Source: Ornithinimicrobium murale (lineage in GTDB: Bacteria; Actinomycetota; Actinomycetes; Actinomycetales; Dermatophilaceae). Taken from it: a DNA stretch of 64,000 nt. The stretch lies in the NCBI RefSeq assembly GCF_003352835.1, contig NZ_QLVD01000023.1, forward strand, positions 248,001-312,000. Direction: 5' to 3'. The notes under the pieces are model-generated. The model was not told the DNA's origin, made no database searches, and saw nothing but the letters and a program-made list of their open reading frames with translations. Below, in pieces: positions 1 through 7,952 of the stretch (positions are counted from its first letter, which is position 1; every line of letters begins with the position of its first letter). The position numbers were made by a program, and so were the translations under genes.

Positions 1-663
1 CTGGGCGTCCAGGTCGCCACCGGTGAAACGACGGCCTCCTGGCTGGTCTTCTTCCGGGACCTGGTGGCCCGTGGCCTCACCGCAGCTGGGCCGGTCGCGA
101 TGGTCACCTCCGACGCCCACGCCGGGCTCGTGGAAGCCATCGGGGCGACGCTGCCTGGCACGTCCTGGCAACGGTGCCGAACGCACTACGCGGCGAACCT
201 CATGTCAGCGACCCCGAAGGCCTCCTGGCCGTGGGTCAAGGCGCTGCTGCACTCCATCTACGACCAGCCCGACGCGCAGTCCGTACACGCCCAGTTCGAG
301 CGGATCGTCGAGGCGCTGGATGAGAAGCTCCCCGCCGTCGCGGCCCACCTGCAGGACGCTCGGGCCGACATCCTGGCCTTCACCGCCTTCCCCCGAGACG
401 TGTGGCGCCAGACCTGGTCCAATAACCCCCAAGAGCGCCTCAACCGCGAGATCCGGCGGCGTACCGACGTCGTGGGCATCTTCCCCAACCGCGAGTCCAT
501 CATCCGCCTCGTCGGCGCCGTCCTCGCCGAACAACACGACGCCTGGGCCGAGCAACGCCGCTACATCGGCCTCGAGGTCCTCACCCGCTGCCGACAAGCC
601 CTCACCCCCAACGCCACCGACCAGGAGGCCATCACCGCTACAGTCCCCGAACTGACGACCTGA
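1..663 (+). CDS. IS256-family (mutator type) transposase, C-terminal 220 residues
   Basis: This is the DDE transposase that moves the element. The frame is open from the first base, so the N-terminus is missing. Visible family features are the VTSDAHAGL stretch carrying a catalytic Asp, the WQRCRTHYAANL motif with its conserved Cys and His typical of mutator transposases, and the late SNNPQERLNREIRRRTDVVG block with the catalytic Glu and basic residues, followed by IFPNRESIIRLVGAVL. Full-length family members are about 400 residues, so roughly the second half is seen. The visible part is intact and could belong to an active copy; whether the whole gene is intact cannot be judged. Confidence 0.93.
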   Translation: MGVQVATGETTASWLVFFRDLVARGLTAAGPVAMVTSDAHAGLVEAIGATLPGTSWQRCRTHYAANLMSATPKASWPWVKALLHSIYDQPDAQSVHAQFERIVEALDEKLPAVAAHLQDARADILAFTAFPRDVWRQTWSNNPQERLNREIRRRTDVVGIFPNRESIIRLVGAVLAEQHDAWAEQRRYIGLEVLTRCRQALTPNATDQEAITATVPELTT

Positions 664-711
664 TCAACCCCAACCAGGGATCACCGTCGTACACCACCCC
701 ACTGGACTTGA
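1..711 (+). mobile_element. IS256-family insertion sequence, right part only
   Basis: The window opens inside an IS256-family element. Its transposase reading frame ends at 663, and the following 45 bases up to the recombinase remnant probably hold the right terminal inverted repeat (about 686-711, ending in GGACTTGACC). The left end lies outside the window, so neither the inverted repeat pair nor a target-site duplication can be verified. The element abuts a serine recombinase that begins mid-protein, which suggests it inserted into that gene. The right boundary is an inference. Confidence 0.6.
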
Positions 712-1247
712 CCACCAACCAGCGCGACAAGCTCGAAGCTGAACGGCTCAAGCTCGTCCAAGCCCACTATGCCGACGCGATCCCGCTGGACCTGCTCAAG
801 AGCGAACAAGATCGCATCCGCACGAGCCTCGACGCGATCACGAACCGGCTCGACAGCCTCGCGACCACCTACACCAGCGCCCGTGGAGGCCTCGACCAGA
901 TCATCGGCATCCTCACCGATCTCGGCGACCTCTACAGCAAGTGCGAACCTTCTGAACGCCGCATCCTGAACCGCGCCCTGTTCAAGCGGATTGTTGTGGA
1001 CGAGGACGAGAACACCACGTTTGTCCCGGCAGAGCCTGCCGCCAGCGTCCTCGCGTCCGGCAGCAGTAGCACCGCAGACGATCCTGGCCCAGACACGAAA
1101 CTGCCCCGCCATCAGGCGGGGCAGGTTTCGATTTTCTCAACTTACGTGGAGCTGAGGGGAATCGAACCCCTGACCTTCTCATTGCGAACGAGACGCGCTA
1201 CCAACTGCGCCACAGCCCCAAGGTGTACCGGCGGCTACGTACTGTAG
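708..1247 (+). pseudogene. Serine recombinase (resolvase family), C-terminal remnant
   Basis: The reading frame contains the coiled-coil C-terminal segment of large serine recombinases: KLEAERLKLVQAHYADAIP, then LLKSEQDRI, then a region ending near NRALFKRIVVDEDE. The N-terminal catalytic resolvase domain and its serine are absent, and the frame starts exactly where the IS256-type sequence ends, so the gene is interpreted as cut by that insertion. The open frame runs on into the antisense strand of tRNA-Ala; residues after about position 1140 are unlikely to be real coding sequence. The remnant beside a tRNA suggests a decayed integrative element. Confidence 0.7.
1147..1219 (-). tRNA. tRNA-Ala (anticodon CGC)
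   Basis: Read on the minus strand, the 73-nt sequence folds as a cloverleaf: acceptor GGGGCTG paired with CAGCTCC, D arm GCGC/GCGC, anticodon stem TCTCG/TGAGA around loop TTCGCAA, and a T arm with GGTTCGATTCC. The loop gives anticodon CGC, reading the alanine codon GCG. The acceptor contains the G3:U70 wobble pair that is the alanine identity element, which confirms the call. No 3' CCA is encoded. Confidence 0.95.
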
Positions 1248-1287
1248 CACCGGCATACCCCGATCTCCGATTCTGGGGGCCGCGCGC

Positions 1288-2220
1288 TCAGAGCTCGGCC
1301 AGGTCCTCGGCTGTCGGCTCCCAGAGCCCGGCTGCCGCGTTGCTGCGGACCTGGTCGGCGCTGGTCACCCCGGCGATCACGGAAGCGACGGCTGGCTGGG
1401 CGGCCAAGCCACCGATCGCGACCTGCAGCATGGTGAGGCCGCGCCGCCCCGCATACGCCTCGAGCCGCTCGATCTCGTCCCAGTCCGCGCCGGCCAGTCG
1501 CTGGGCCTGGCTGTCCAGGGCCAGGCGTGATCCCTCCGGCGGGGCCTGGTCGCGACGGTACTTGCCGGTGAGCAGGCCATACTCCAGCGGGAAGAAGGGA
1601 AGTATGCCGACGCCCACCGTCTCGCAGGCCGGCACCAGCTCCTCCTCCGCCTCGCGGTCGAGCAGGGAGTACTTGTTCTGGGCCGAGACGAACGGTGCGT
1701 AGCCGCTGGTCCGGGCCGTCCAGTCGGCGTCGACGACCTGCCACCCGGCGAGGTTGGAGGACCCGATGTAGCGCACCTTGCCCTCGGTGACCAGCTCGGT
1801 CAGGGCGGCGAGGGTCTCCTCCATGGGAGTGGCCGGGTCGGGGGTATGCAGCTGGTACAGGTCGATCCAGTCCGTGCCGAGGCGGCGCAGGCTGGCCTCG
1901 ACCGCCTTGCGGATGTAGCGGCGGGAGCCACGCGCTCCCCAGTCGGGGCCGTTGGCGCCGCGCATGTCCATCCCGAACTTGGTGGCGACCACGACGTCGT
2001 CGCGTCGGTTGTTGAGCGCCTCCCCGAGCAGCGTCTCGGACTCGCCGCGGCCGTAGGCGTCGGCCGTGTCGAACAGGGTGATGCCCGCCTCGATCGCCGC
2101 GTCGACGACCTCCTGGACCCGGTCGCCGTCGATCCGGGTGCCGAACGCGTTGCAGCCGATGCCGACGGTGCTCACTCGCAGGCCGGAGTCGCCCAGCGGG
2201 CGATAGGTCATCTCAGTCAT
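1288..2220 (-). CDS. Aldo/keto reductase family oxidoreductase
   Basis: A 310-residue cytosolic NADPH-dependent oxidoreductase of the aldo/keto reductase superfamily, with a TIM-barrel fold. The N-terminus MTEMTYRPLGDSGLRVS, the catalytic-loop region FDTADAYGRGESETLLGEAL (Asp and Tyr of the tetrad), the KFG lysine region and DWIDLYQLHTPDP with the catalytic His are all present. The C-terminal SAQNKYSLLDRE and VIAGVTSADQVRSN segments match the cofactor site. The start is ATG 2220, because residues upstream of it are unlike the family. The substrate cannot be told from sequence. It reads toward tRNA-Ala. Confidence 0.93.
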   Translation of the reverse strand: MTEMTYRPLGDSGLRVSTVGIGCNAFGTRIDGDRVQEVVDAAIEAGITLFDTADAYGRGESETLLGEALNNRRDDVVVATKFGMDMRGANGPDWGARGSRRYIRKAVEASLRRLGTDWIDLYQLHTPDPATPMEETLAALTELVTEGKVRYIGSSNLAGWQVVDADWTARTSGYAPFVSAQNKYSLLDREAEEELVPACETVGVGILPFFPLEYGLLTGKYRRDQAPPEGSRLALDSQAQRLAGADWDEIERLEAYAGRRGLTMLQVAIGGLAAQPAVASVIAGVTSADQVRSNAAAGLWEPTAEDLAEL

Positions 2221-2276
2221 GGCCCCAACGTAACGGCGCCGCCTGCGCACCGGGACGGCAGGTGCCTGGTGCCCGG

Positions 2277-2735
2277 TCAGCTGGACGCCGCCGCGGCCGA
2301 CGCGGCCCGCCTGCGGATGATGTGCGACAGCCACAGCAGAAAGAGCTGGTGGATCGGCGGGACCGACGGGTCGACGTCCAGGCAGGCCCGCGAGCTCAGG
2401 AAGCCAGCCTTGGGCGCCTCGCCGATCAGCTCACCATCCCGCCGCACCTGGTGGGCCGAGGCCAGGAACTGCGGGCCGATCTCGTAGCTCACCCCGTCGC
2501 CCTCGACCAGCCAGGCCGAGCTGAAGAAGCCCTTGCGTCGGGCTCTCAGCAGCGGTTGGCCGGCACCTGCCAGCCGGGCCACCCGCTCGCTCCCGTCCCG
2601 GGTGAACTCCCTCGTCTGGTCGCCGATGACCAGCTCGGCCCCCTCCCGCCAGAACTCCGGATCGACCGATGCCACCGGCTCCCCGTCCAGCAGGATCGGC
2701 GCGACGCCACCGCTCTTGTGTCCCCACTCCAACAT
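2277..2735 (-). CDS. Hypothetical protein, 152 aa, possibly LURP-one/scramblase-like
   Basis: An intact frame with typical high-GC codon use, starting at ATG 2735 (MLEWGHKSGG). The protein alternates short beta-strand-like stretches (EPVASVDPEFWREGAELVIG, KGFFSSAWLVEGDGVSYEIG) and ends in a helix LFLLWLSHIIRRR and an Ala-rich tail. This pattern recalls the small LURP-one/Tubby-like fold found in actinobacterial proteins, but I do not recognise a defined family with confidence. There is no signal peptide. It is divergent from the DNA polymerase gene at 2844 and shares a short control region with it. Confidence 0.7.
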   Translation of the reverse strand: MLEWGHKSGGVAPILLDGEPVASVDPEFWREGAELVIGDQTREFTRDGSERVARLAGAGQPLLRARRKGFFSSAWLVEGDGVSYEIGPQFLASAHQVRRDGELIGEAPKAGFLSSRACLDVDPSVPPIHQLFLLWLSHIIRRRAASAAAASS

Positions 2736-2843
2736 GGCCGGCAGTCTAGTGAAGGCGCCGGCCGCTGGCCGGCCACCGAACCGGCCACGGTCCACGGTGT
2801 CCTCGCACGCCGCTGTCAGCCCCACGGCATACGCTCACCCATC

Positions 2844-4571
2844 GTGGATCTCGTGGTGGCGCCGACCCGGGTGGGGGCGCTCGTCACCGACCCGTCCGCC
2901 GGCACCACGGGACGCCTGGTCGACTGGGAAGAGCTGCCCTCCTGGGTCCAGAGGCAGGAGGCCACGGGCACCGCACGCTGGGTGTGGCCGGACACCGCAA
3001 CCATCTACCCGCGCCTGCTCTCCGCCGGGGTGCGCGTGGCGCGCTGTCACGATCTGCGGCTGAGCCACGCCATCCTGCGTCTGGCCGCAGCGGAGCCGTG
3101 GCCCGCGCCCAGCTGGTTGGCGACCGCGCCGCCCGAGCCCAGCACCCCGAGCCTGCTCGACGACCTCACCCCCGACAGCTCACCGTCCCTGGAGGACGTG
3201 GCGACCGAGCACCAGCGCCAGCTGGCCTCCCTCGGTGCCGCGCCCGACCCCGGGCGCCTTCGCCTGCTGCTGGCTGCCGAGTCCGCCGGTGCACTCATCG
3301 CTGCCGAGATGCACGCCGATGGCCTTCCGTGGGACCGCACCCGGCATGAGGAGATCCTGAGGGCCGCGCTCGGACCGCGCCCCAGCTCGGGGATGCGGCC
3401 GGCGCGGCTCGAGGAGCTGGCCGCGCAGATCCGCGAGCTGCTGCACGCTCCGGGGCTCAACCCTGACTCCCAGGCGACACTCCTGAAGGCGCTGCGCAAC
3501 GCCGGGCTGGAGGTGACGTCCACGGCCAAGTGGGAGCTGGGCGGACTCGCGCACCCGGTGATCACCCCGCTGCTGGAGTACAAGCGGCTCGCGCGACTGC
3601 TGTCCGCCAACGGATGGGGATGGCTGGACACCTGGGTGACACCGGGTGTCGGTGGGCGGGCCGGGCGGTTCCGCACCGACTATGTCCCGGGCGGGGTGGT
3701 CACCGGACGGTGGGCCACCAGTGGCGGCGGTGCCCTGCAGATCCCCAAGGCGGTCCGGGCAGCCGTTGTCGCGGACCCCGGGTGGATGCTGGTCGTGGCC
3801 GACGCCGCGCAGGTCGAGCCCCGGGCTCTCGCGGGGATGGCCGGCGACCAGGCACTCGCGGCCGCGGGCCGGGACGGTGACCTGTATGCCGGACTGGTCG
3901 CCTCGGGCGTCGTCGACACCCGCGAGCGGGCCAAGGTGGGCATGCTCTCCGCCCTCTACGGCGGCACGGCGGGCGAGGCGGGAGCCATCCTGCCCAGGCT
4001 GCGCCGGGCCTACCCCCGCGCGACAGGACTGGTCGACCGTGCCGCGGCGGTCGGTGAGCGCGGCGGCACGGTCCGCACCTGGCTGGGCCGGACCAGCCCC
4101 CCGCCGGGCGACGCGTGGCAGACCGTGCAGGGACGGGCCGGTGAGGTCGACGCGGTCGACACCGACGAGCGCCGGGCCCGCAGTCAGGCTCGCGACCGGG
4201 GGCGGTTCACCCGCAACTTCGTCGTGCAGGGCACCGCCGCCGAGTGGGCCCTGTGCTGGATGGCCGAGACGCGCCGGCGGCTGCGCGAGGTGGACGCGGG
4301 CGCTCGACCTGACGTCGCCATGGACGGCAGCCCGTCGGCCACCGACTCACTCATGGAGTTGGCACCCACGCCCGGGCAGGGCGTGCCGCACCTGGTCTTC
4401 TTCCTGCACGACGAGGTCGTCGTGCACACGCCGGCGCACCTCGCGCCACGCGTCGAGGAGATTCTCCGGGACGCTGCGCGCACCGCAGGCCAGTTGCTCT
4501 TCGGTGACTTCCCGATCAGCTTCCCCCTGCACCTGGCGAGCGTGCCCAGCTATGACCTAGCCGATCACTAG
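2844..4571 (+). CDS. Bifunctional 3'-5' exonuclease/family A DNA polymerase
   Basis: A 575-residue polymerase I-like protein lacking the 5'-nuclease domain, of the type found as a second PolA paralogue in actinobacteria; a repair or translesion role is likely but inferred. The polymerase motifs are clear: motif A reads VVADAAQVEPRALA (the usual DYSQIELR is altered but the metal-binding Asp is kept), motif B reads RERAKVGMLSALYGG, and motif C reads FFLHDEVVVHTP with the second catalytic Asp. The N-terminal third has the shape of a degenerate exonuclease region. GTG 2844 is chosen because the family-like sequence begins VDLVVAPTRVGALV; an upstream extension to 2262 overlaps the divergent gene and is rejected. 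Confidence 0.92.
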   Translation: MDLVVAPTRVGALVTDPSAGTTGRLVDWEELPSWVQRQEATGTARWVWPDTATIYPRLLSAGVRVARCHDLRLSHAILRLAAAEPWPAPSWLATAPPEPSTPSLLDDLTPDSSPSLEDVATEHQRQLASLGAAPDPGRLRLLLAAESAGALIAAEMHADGLPWDRTRHEEILRAALGPRPSSGMRPARLEELAAQIRELLHAPGLNPDSQATLLKALRNAGLEVTSTAKWELGGLAHPVITPLLEYKRLARLLSANGWGWLDTWVTPGVGGRAGRFRTDYVPGGVVTGRWATSGGGALQIPKAVRAAVVADPGWMLVVADAAQVEPRALAGMAGDQALAAAGRDGDLYAGLVASGVVDTRERAKVGMLSALYGGTAGEAGAILPRLRRAYPRATGLVDRAAAVGERGGTVRTWLGRTSPPPGDAWQTVQGRAGEVDAVDTDERRARSQARDRGRFTRNFVVQGTAAEWALCWMAETRRRLREVDAGARPDVAMDGSPSATDSLMELAPTPGQGVPHLVFFLHDEVVVHTPAHLAPRVEEILRDAARTAGQLLFGDFPISFPLHLASVPSYDLADH

Positions 4572-4633
4572 GTTTCATCCAGCCTGTTCCCAGAAACCCC
4601 ACCAGCCACAGAGGTCCCATGCTGGCGCGCAGG

Positions 4634-4650
4634 GTGCTAGCACCGCTAGC
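4634..4650. promoter_or_regulatory. Paired palindromes, probable autoregulatory operator
   Basis: Just before the RHH-LuxR gene lies the perfect palindrome GTGCTAGCAC (4634-4643), followed by a second GCTAGC core (4645-4650) centred 9 bp away. Pairs of TGCTAGCA-type palindromes are typical of operators bound by FitA/VapB ribbon-helix-helix antitoxins. The position, 11 bp before ATG 4661, fits autorepression by the RHH half of the protein. Binding is inferred from the pattern only. Confidence 0.55.
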
Positions 4651-4660
4651 ATCACGTGGC

Positions 4661-5044
4661 ATGGCCACGGTGACGGTTCGCAGACTGGATGACGACGTCC
4701 GCAGGCTTCTTCGGATCCGGGCCGCCACGAACAACCGGTCCATGGAGGCAGAGATACGGGACATCCTCACCCAGGCCGTGACGCTCCCAGAGCACCCGGC
4801 ACGCAGTGAGGCGCAGACCACTTGGCCGACCACCCGGCATACCACCGTTGACCAGCATAGAGACACACTGACTGCTCGGGAGCGGACGGTGGCGATGCTG
4901 GTCTCGCAGGGGCTCAGCAACCGGCAGATCGCCGCTCGGCTCTATCTGTCCGAGCGGACCGTCGAGACCCACGTGAGCGCGATTCTGACCAAGCTCAACG
5001 TCCGCAGCCGCACCGGGGTTGCCGCCCGCTTTGCCCGAGCCTGA
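4661..5044 (+). CDS. FitA-like ribbon-helix-helix domain fused to LuxR-type HTH
   Basis: A 127-residue cytosolic DNA-binding protein with two different DNA-binding modules. Residues 1-40 (MATVTVRRLDDDV, then RLLRIRAATNNRSMEAEIRDI) match FitA/VapB antitoxin ribbon-helix-helix domains. Residues about 70-125 are a complete LuxR/GerE HTH (LTARERTVAMLVSQGLSNRQ, then ERTVETHVSAILTKLNV). The usual antitoxin tail that neutralises a PIN toxin is replaced by the HTH, and no PIN-domain toxin gene follows. ATG 4661 is preferred over ATG 4619 because it starts the RHH strand and leaves the paired palindromes outside the gene. No response-regulator receiver domain is present. The target genes are unknown. 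Confidence 0.85.
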   Translation: MATVTVRRLDDDVRRLLRIRAATNNRSMEAEIRDILTQAVTLPEHPARSEAQTTWPTTRHTTVDQHRDTLTARERTVAMLVSQGLSNRQIAARLYLSERTVETHVSAILTKLNVRSRTGVAARFARA

Positions 5045-5415
5045 GATGGTGGGTCCGGACCCCGTGGTTCCACGGATGCCGAGCACACTGCGTGCCACCT
5101 AGGGTTGAGGCCGTGCGCCGTCAGTGGGGGCTGACCCCGGCGCGGCGGCGAGCAGTCCAGGTTGGCCACTCGAGCCGAGTCCGAACGACCCGGCCCGGGC
5201 AGGATCTGCGCCCATCGGCAGATCCGCCGACCCTGGCTCCTGAGGTCCTCGATCGCGTGAGGCCCCAGGAGTAGTCCTTCCGCGAGACGGGAACCCCGAG
5301 CGTCTCGCGGGATCCCCACCGCACCGCCACCCTGCGCACCAGCAGGGTGGCGGTGCTGGGTCGGGGAAGCGCTCTGCCACTGTGGGCCGGTGCCCCGGGC
5401 TCGCGGCACGTGACG
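5045..5415. other. Intergenic region with two adjacent strong hairpins
   Basis: I find no credible gene here; the open frames on both strands have no family features. The region holds two perfect inverted repeats. The first (5280-5310) has a 10-bp stem, CCGCGAGACG with CGTCTCGCGG, and an 11-nt loop. The second (5322-5355) has a 14-bp stem, CACCGCCACCCTGC with GCAGGGTGGCGGTG, and a 6-nt loop. Lying between a plus-strand gene and a minus-strand gene they may act as a two-way terminator, but neither has a T tract. Confidence 0.5.
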
Positions 5416-5462
5416 ACCAGTAGGGGATCTGCTCGGGACTACCAGTAGCGGATCTGCTCGGG
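5416..5462. repeat. 25-bp tandem duplication across a gene 3' end
   Basis: Two copies of a 22-bp sequence, ACCAGTAG(G/C)GGATCTGCTCGGG with one mismatch, start at 5416 and 5441 (period 25). On the minus strand the copy at 5441-5462 encodes the last residues PEQIRYW of the 64-aa protein, and the other copy lies just after its stop codon. Confidence 0.85.
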
Positions 5463-5633
5463 CTGGTGGGTGCTCTCCCGCATCTGCGACTCGCGCTTGG
5501 CGCGCACATCGCGCGCGTTGTCCCCCTGCACCTGGCGCTCATCGACATCAGAGAGTGTCACGGCCTCACCCCTGCGACGGCCAGTGAGCGCGCGCACCAC
5601 CACTCGGGCCAGCCTCGTCAACGTGCGGATCAT
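5439..5633 (-). CDS. Small basic hypothetical protein, 64 aa
   Basis: Starts at ATG 5633, preceded by a strong ribosome binding site (GGGAGG, six bases upstream). The protein begins with a positively charged amphipathic helix (MIRTLTRLARVVVRALTGRR) and continues with a charged, probably disordered stretch ending PEQIRYW. It has no Cys, no predictable membrane span and no family I recognise. The codons for its last residues are duplicated right after the stop. Function is unknown; the binding site and codon pattern are the evidence that it is translated. Confidence 0.55.
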   Translation of the reverse strand: MIRTLTRLARVVVRALTGRRRGEAVTLSDVDERQVQGDNARDVRAKRESQMRESTHQPEQIRYW

Positions 5634-5771
5634 GTCGACCTCCCTGCCGCGGTGGTTGCCTAATCCTAGCCGACCCCAGGCAACCACACCGGCTCGGCAG
5701 ACCATCTGGACCACCAGGACCTTCGACGCCCCTGACGGCCCCCTCCGTGGACGACGCCGCGGCCGCCTCGG

Positions 5772-6788
5772 TCAGCCGGCTGAGTGCACAGGCGGCAGGT
5801 CCTCGAACTCCTCGTCGAGGGCAAGCGCGTGCCCGTCGAAGGGCAGGTCCTCGAGCGGACGCTGGCTCCGCGTGGTGCGGGGCTCCTCGCGGCGGGGCGC
5901 GCGGGCCTTCAGGGTGTAGGTCGGTGGGGGCACCGGGACCGGCGCCCAGGTGCCCGGCTCGGGCTCGGCCACCGCGGCGGGGTGCTCGGCGGCAACCGGC
6001 TCCGCGGGCGGCGCCGGAGCCGGCTCGAAGGCCTCGATGTCATAGAGCGCGGTCGCGCGGGCCGGGGCCGCAGACGTCAGCTCCTGCTCGACCGTGGAGG
6101 GGGCACCGGCGGCCGGTGTGGATGCGGCGGAGGTGAGGGTGCGCGGTGCCGGAGTCGCGCTGGCCACGGTCCGGCGACGCGGTGCCGGCCGTCGCTCTGT
6201 GGGGCGGTCCGCACGCTCTGCCACGGGCCGCGTGGCCGCGGGGCGGCGTCGGACGGTCGGGCGGGTGGCTGTGGCTGGGGGACGGCGGGCGCCCGAGCGG
6301 ACGGGAGAACCCTCCTGGCGACGGGTCGCTTCGACGGAGAAGCGCACGAAGGTGACGGCGAGCAACAGTGCGGCGACACCGGCCAGAGCAGCCCACCAGG
6401 ACGTGCCCGTGACCGACAGGGTCAAGCCCACCACGAGGGCGACCACCCCCGCGATCAGAGCTGCGGCCCGCACCGTGGTGGCAGAGGGTCGTGTCCGAAG
6501 GCGTCCTGCCGCGCCGTGCCGCTGGGCGCTGGCGGCGCCGTGCCGGGCGCGCTTGACGACCACATCGGGGTGTGCCGGTCGGGTCAGCGACACCGAGTAG
6601 GAACGCTGCTTCGGGGTGGAGATGTCCGCGCGCGGCATGCTCTGCCGGCGCTCGAGCACGCGCATCGCCTCGGAGAACCGGTCAACGGACCGGGCCGTGG
6701 CGACGTGGTCCCGGCGGCGGATCCAGTGCTGGATGAGATAGGCAGCCCACACGGCGAGGATCACCACGAAGATCAGACTGTTGGGCAC
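5772..6788 (-). CDS. sepX: SepX-type divisome transmembrane protein (GlpR)
   Basis: A 338-residue membrane protein. The first 26 residues (PNSLIFVVILAVWAAYLIQH, then WIRRRDHVATARSVDRFSEA) are the hallmark of the actinobacterial SepX/GlpR family, needed for stable division septa and studied in Streptomyces and mycobacteria. One N-terminal membrane span is followed by a basic cytosolic stretch, two further hydrophobic segments at about 110-150, and a long Pro/Ala/Arg-rich disordered tail with an acidic end. Synteny supports the call: galU, moeA, moaC and a GNAT gene lie upstream in the same order as known from Streptomyces. Its own gap of 88 bases to the GNAT gene may contain a separate promoter. 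Confidence 0.85.
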   Translation of the reverse strand: MPNSLIFVVILAVWAAYLIQHWIRRRDHVATARSVDRFSEAMRVLERRQSMPRADISTPKQRSYSVSLTRPAHPDVVVKRARHGAASAQRHGAAGRLRTRPSATTVRAAALIAGVVALVVGLTLSVTGTSWWAALAGVAALLLAVTFVRFSVEATRRQEGSPVRSGARRPPATATRPTVRRRPAATRPVAERADRPTERRPAPRRRTVASATPAPRTLTSAASTPAAGAPSTVEQELTSAAPARATALYDIEAFEPAPAPPAEPVAAEHPAAVAEPEPGTWAPVPVPPPTYTLKARAPRREEPRTTRSQRPLEDLPFDGHALALDEEFEDLPPVHSAG

Positions 6789-6876
6789 ACCTGAACTCTA
6801 AGGAGCCTGGTGAGGCTTACCCGGGAGGTCTCTTGCGTGTCGCGGAAGTGACTGGTGTGACTGGGGGAGAAAGCTC

Positions 6877-7482
6877 TCACCCGGCCCGGCGCAGCCGCTC
6901 CACCAACCGGTCCCGGCCCAGTTGCTGGTCGGTGATCGCGAACTCCACGTGGTCGCGCCAGGCACCGTCGACGTGCACGAGCCCCGCCCGGAAGCCCTCG
7001 TCCGGCAGGCCGAGGCGCCGTGCCACGGCCAGGCTCGCGGTGTTCTCCGGTCGGATCGCGACCTCGATGCGGTGCAGCCCGACGTCGTGCAGGGCGTGAT
7101 CGATCAGCATCGCCAAGGACCACGCCGCGAGCCCGCGACCGGTCGCGCGGTGGTCCAACCAGTAGCCCGCCGAGGCAGTCCATCGGGATCCCCACACGAT
7201 GTCGAAGAGCTGCATCTGCCCCACCAGGAGACCGTCGGCCTCGATCACGAAGGGCAGCACCCGGCCCTCCCGTGCGCCGCGGTCCAGCACCCGCCGGAGC
7301 CGGGTGAAGCCGATCGGCGGCTCCGGTCCGCTCGGCACGGTGGCCTCCCACGGCCGCAGCCAGTCGAGGTTCTCCTCACGCAGTTCCAGCCAGCGGGCCC
7401 GGTCGTGGCGGGTCAGGGCCCGCAGCACGATCTCGACCCCGTCGGCACGCACCTCCTGCAACCGGACCGGCCAACGGATCAC
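6877..7482 (-). CDS. GNAT N-acetyltransferase, RimJ-like
   Basis: A 201-residue acetyl-CoA dependent acetyltransferase. Features: N-terminal LRALTRHDRARWLELREEN, WEATVPSGPEPPIGFTRLRR, the acetyl-CoA loop region YWLDHRATGRGLAAWSLAML, and the C-terminal RIEVAIRPENTASLAVARRL, which together are typical of ribosomal-protein-alanine acetyltransferases (RimJ/RimL type). The start is GTG 7482, overlapping the moaC stop as GTGA, so the genes are probably translated together. The likely substrate is a protein N-terminal amine, but this is family knowledge, not shown here. Confidence 0.88.
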   Translation of the reverse strand: MIRWPVRLQEVRADGVEIVLRALTRHDRARWLELREENLDWLRPWEATVPSGPEPPIGFTRLRRVLDRGAREGRVLPFVIEADGLLVGQMQLFDIVWGSRWTASAGYWLDHRATGRGLAAWSLAMLIDHALHDVGLHRIEVAIRPENTASLAVARRLGLPDEGFRAGLVHVDGAWRDHVEFAITDQQLGRDRLVERLRRAG

Positions 7483-7952
7483 GACCGCGTCCAGTCCCCA
7501 GAACGTCCGCCGGACTTGGCCACGACCATCACGTCGGTGATCACCGCCTGCCGGTCGACCGCCTTGATCATGTCGACCATGGCCAGCGCGGCGACGCTGA
7601 CACAGGTGAGGGCCTCCATCTCGATGCCGGTGCGGTCGGCCGTGCGCACCGTGGCCCGGATCTCCACGCCGGTGTCGACGACGCTCAGATCCACCTCGAC
7701 GGCGTGCACGGCGACCGGGTGAGCCAGCGGGACGAGGTCGGGGGTCTTCTTGGCGGCCTGGATGCCGGCCAGCCGGGCGACGCCGAGCGCGTCACCCTTG
7801 GGGGCGGTCCCCTCCCGCAGGGCGCGCACAGCCTCCGCCGACAACAGGACCCGGCCGGTGGCGCTCGCCTCGCGGGCCGTGACCTGCTTGCCGCTGACGT
7901 CCACCATGTGCGCGGTGCCGTCCGCGCGCAGGTGTCGCAGGCGCTCGTTCAC
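7479..7952 (-). CDS. moaC: Cyclic pyranopterin monophosphate synthase MoaC
   Basis: A 157-residue cytosolic enzyme for the second step of molybdenum cofactor synthesis, converting the MoaA product into cyclic pyranopterin monophosphate. Diagnostic segments are MVDVSGKQVTAREA, KGDALGVARLAGIQAAKKT, the catalytic LVPLAHPVAVHAVEV (conserved His), and IEMEALTCVSVAALAMVDM ending with the conserved Asp and Lys. It starts at GTG 7952, overlapping the moeA stop (GTGA), and its own stop overlaps the GNAT start. No moaA is in the window. Confidence 0.96.
   Translation of the reverse strand: MNERLRHLRADGTAHMVDVSGKQVTAREASATGRVLLSAEAVRALREGTAPKGDALGVARLAGIQAAKKTPDLVPLAHPVAVHAVEVDLSVVDTGVEIRATVRTADRTGIEMEALTCVSVAALAMVDMIKAVDRQAVITDVMVVAKSGGRSGDWTRS

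Noticed and set aside
1140..1247. C-terminus of the serine recombinase
   Set aside because: The open frame continues through the antisense of tRNA-Ala; such tails are common artefacts of genes facing tRNAs.
2262..2843. N-terminal extension of the family A polymerase
   Set aside because: It is antisense to the 152-aa gene and has no polymerase or exonuclease features; GTG 2844 starts the family-like sequence.
4942..5548. Minus-strand frames between the RHH-LuxR gene and the 64-aa gene
   Set aside because: They run through the two hairpins and the 25-bp duplication and have no family features.
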